DNA of 64,000 nucleotides, taken from the NCBI RefSeq assembly GCF_004359215.1, contig NC_090614.1, positions 1,865,005 through 1,929,004 of the forward strand. Reading direction: 5' to 3'. The position numbers were made by a program, and so were the translations under genes. The stretch is from Bremia lactucae. Taxonomy: Eukaryota > Oomycota > Peronosporomycetes > Peronosporales > Peronosporaceae. This document shows, piece by piece, positions 61,757-64,000 of the stretch. Numbering within the stretch: position 1 is the stretch's first letter; each line of letters begins with the position of its first letter. The notes beneath the pieces are model-generated. The model saw only the letters and a list, made by a program, of their open reading frames with translations, was not told where the DNA came from and ran no database searches.

Positions 61757-64000
61757 CTAAAGCAAGCCAACGTAAAACACTGGATGTGTACGCAGCTTGT
61801 TGGGAAGGTTTAGCGTATAAGCTAGGCCCTTCTTGGCCACGAACGTAAATGGTCCAATAAAGCGCGGGCGAAATTTGGTCTTGAAGACCGCGGATACCAA
61901 GTTGGTAGGTAGGTTCTTAGCGTTTAGTAAAACTCGGTCTCCGACCATATACGAATTAATACAGTTTCTGCTTTTGGCATCTGCTTCTTGTTTTTGTTTG
62001 TCTTGGCTATCAGCCATCGTATCTCTTACATGTCTTAAGATACTAAATCGCGTCGCGAGAAACTCGCTTACTTGTTTCCGAACGGTAACAGGGCTGATAT
62101 CAGCAAGCCTATCGGCCGATTCTCCCCCACCAAGCCCTTAACCCTGCAGTGGTATCGTTAATGGAACGCGCGGTTGGTAAGACCGTTTACATAGAACACA
62201 GTATAGCCTGTAGAGGCATGAACAGCGTCATTGAACGCAAACTCCACTACTGGGAGCATTGAGCTCCAGCGCTTTGGTGTCTGAGCACACACGCTGCGTT
62301 AAACGTCTTCAATGACGCGATTGACAAGTTCAGTTCGACCATCGGTCTGTGGATGGTCCGCAGTGGACATCTCCAATCTGGTTATAAGCACTCGGAAAAT
62401 TGATTTCCAGATTTACCCGTAAAATCGGGGATCCCGATCAGAGATAATTGCCACTGGCAAACCATGTTTTCGAAACACGCGATCGATGAACAGCTTAGCT
62501 GTACCGTCTCCATCAATGGAATCTGGCACGGCTGCTTAGTAAGCCATTTTGCTCAAACGGTCAACAAAGACCACTATACCGGAGTTACCGGCTGAATCTT
62601 TCGGTAGCCCAAAGACGAAATCCATACTAATGGACTCCCACAATCCTATGGGGACGGGAAGACTCGCCAGTGGCGCAGCAGCATGTGTCGAGGGTTTAAT
62701 CCGTTGGCACGTTTCGCATGTGCGAATATATGTGCTGACCCATTTTTAAAGTTTGGGCCACCGACTCTGGCCTATGAAGCCGTAGGTCTTTTCTCAAGCG
62801 AGATGACCACCAAGGACAGTATCGTGTGCCTCATATTGGATCCGGTACTTCACCTCCTCATCATGAGGAACAATGACACGCGGAGGGTCCGCGATGTTTG
62901 TGCAACAGGTTGTTATCGATAGAAATCGATGTAACCTTGCACGCAAACGTGCCGCCAATTTAATACCCAATTTGAGTCCTATAACGCTCGTAGCAGAGCT
63001 GCACACTGTTTATCCTTGGCGTAAGCCGAACTGATTAATTCAGGAATAGGTGACGAGATAGTCGTTGAATGAGAATCTCATAATCCGGCCTGCGTGATAA
63101 CGCGTCGGCCAAAGCATTTTGCTTGCCGGGCTTATACTTCACCACGAAGTTGGATTCCGCAAAAAAAGATAGTTATCGGGCCATTTTCTGTGAGAGATGG
63201 GGCGACTTAGTCGCCGTGCGCAATGATGTGTGATCTGTAAAAATCACAAACGGCTTAGAGCCGAGTGGATGACCTCTGAATTTGACGAGAGCATACTTCA
63301 TAACAAGGAACTCTTTGTCATGAACTGGGTAGTTCTTTTCCGCAGCTTTAAGCTTTTTAGACTCGAACGCAATAACACGTTGATGCCCATCAACATCTGT
63401 TTGTAACAGAGCACTGCCAATGGCAAAATCTGATGCGTCAAAGACGATACTGAAAGGCCAATTTGGGTTTGGCAGTACCAGAATCGGGGCATGGATAAGA
63501 CTACCCTTAACTGCTCGAAAAGCATTATTTTCGGTGCTAGTCCAGCACCATTCTATATCTTTCTTTAGGAGTTTAGATAATGGCCTAGCCATATCAGCGT
63601 AATTTTTGCTATATTTGTGTAAATAATTGGCGAGACCCAACCACTTAAGCAAATCCTTTTGGTTTTTAGGAACCGGCCAATCTACTATGGCTTTTACCTT
63701 AGCGGAATCGCTCTAAGGCATCGCTTTCCAATGAAGTTTTCTAAAGAAGGAATTTCGTCTGCGCCAAAAATGCATTTAGATGCATTGGCATACAATTTTT
63801 TTGTGCGCATGCATTCGAGCACTGCTCGCAAATGGTCTAAATGGTTTTCCATATCCGACCGACCCTGCTCCGCACGACTATGGACAAAAATGTCATCGAA
63901 ATAAGTCTGTGCATAACCTCGATGAGGGCGAAACAGTTGCGTCACTAGACGATTAAATGTTGCCGGGGCGTTGGAAAGCCATTGTGGAAAACCAGCCACT
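61757..64000 (-). mobile_element. Gypsy family B, fourth copy (integrase to RT), continues past the window
   Basis: 61757-62017 is the integrase C-terminus (FRPRFIGPFTFVAKKGLAYT, HPVFYVGLL). 62020-62960 is the core and zinc-binding region with frameshifts (YEAHDTVLGGHLA at its end). 63173-63652 is an intact 159-residue RNase H frame (FSIVFDASDFAIGSALLQTD, YPVHDKEFLVMKYALVKFRG, FTDHTSLRTATKS). 63694-63999 is RT (PQWLSNAPATFNRLVTQLFR, QTYFDDIFVHSRAEQGRS with YFDD). This is the best-preserved family B pol in the window; the rest lies beyond the right edge. Confidence 0.8.

Noticed and set aside
1..64000. CRISPR arrays, rRNA operons, bacterial operons
   Set aside because: No regularly spaced repeats or rRNA-like sequence; gene and repeat content is eukaryotic.

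Overview
The window looks like a transposon-choked stretch of an oomycete genome, most likely a Peronosporales plant pathogen such as a downy mildew (Bremia-like) or Phytophthora. The host genes are intronless and compact. One gene encodes a secreted WY-type effector with a degenerate RxLR motif. The repeats are mostly chromodomain-bearing Ty3/Gypsy elements with TGTA...TACA LTRs. No rRNA, tRNA gene or CRISPR array was found. The assignment to oomycetes is inference from gene content; the species is not determined.

Layout. 0.6-4.35 kb: 3' half of a Gypsy element (family A, LTR2) on the minus strand, ending at a 100-N gap. 4.45-11.2 kb: a nearly complete minus-strand Gypsy (family B, LTR1) that carries an internal inversion of gag/protease and a Copia fragment which itself carries a tRNA-derived SINE. 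11.96-19.57 kb: two neighbouring minus-strand copies (D1, D2) of Gypsy family D (LTR3), with a near-identical core and an inversion inside the reverse transcriptase of D2. 19.57-22.9 kb: LTR3 interrupted by a solo LTR2 with target-site duplication, a family D gag remnant, and LTR1 remnants. 23.3-27.7 kb: the host gene island (RWP-RK/MYB transcription factor, COX5B-like subunit, secreted FGE-sulfatase-like protein). 29.7-30.4 kb: a terminal-inverted-repeat element. 30.6-32.3 kb: the effector gene, with an LTR1 fragment beginning 17 bases after its stop codon. 32.3-34.3 kb: two gag fragments fused tail to tail. 35.7-42.3 kb: a second family B copy (B2) with the same internal inversion. 42.8-44.3 kb: a third family B 3' end. 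44.5-47.8 kb: a decayed family A element (A2). 47.8-48.8 kb: two LTR3 copies back to back. 48.8-51.2 kb: family D remnant. 51.3-55.2 kb: a decayed but nearly full Copia element. 55.2-60.85 kb: the most complete family D element, plus strand. 60.87-64 kb: a fourth family B copy running off the right edge.

How it fits together. Four or five functional-looking host genes survive between 23.3 and 32.3 kb. Everything else is retrotransposon in various states of decay, with nesting three deep in places. No retroelement here looks autonomous: each has frameshifts, stops, deletions, inversions or altered catalytic residues.

Three unexpected patterns stand out. (1) Internal inversions lie entirely within element bodies, and one of them is shared with the same breakpoints by two dispersed copies. 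(2) Opposite-strand open frames lie between the chromodomain and the 3' LTR in two Gypsy families, with protein-level similarity between copies. (3) There is a tRNA-derived SINE whose 3' tail is a 17-base tandem repeat. All reading was done by eye, so junction coordinates are approximate unless exact terminal bases are given.
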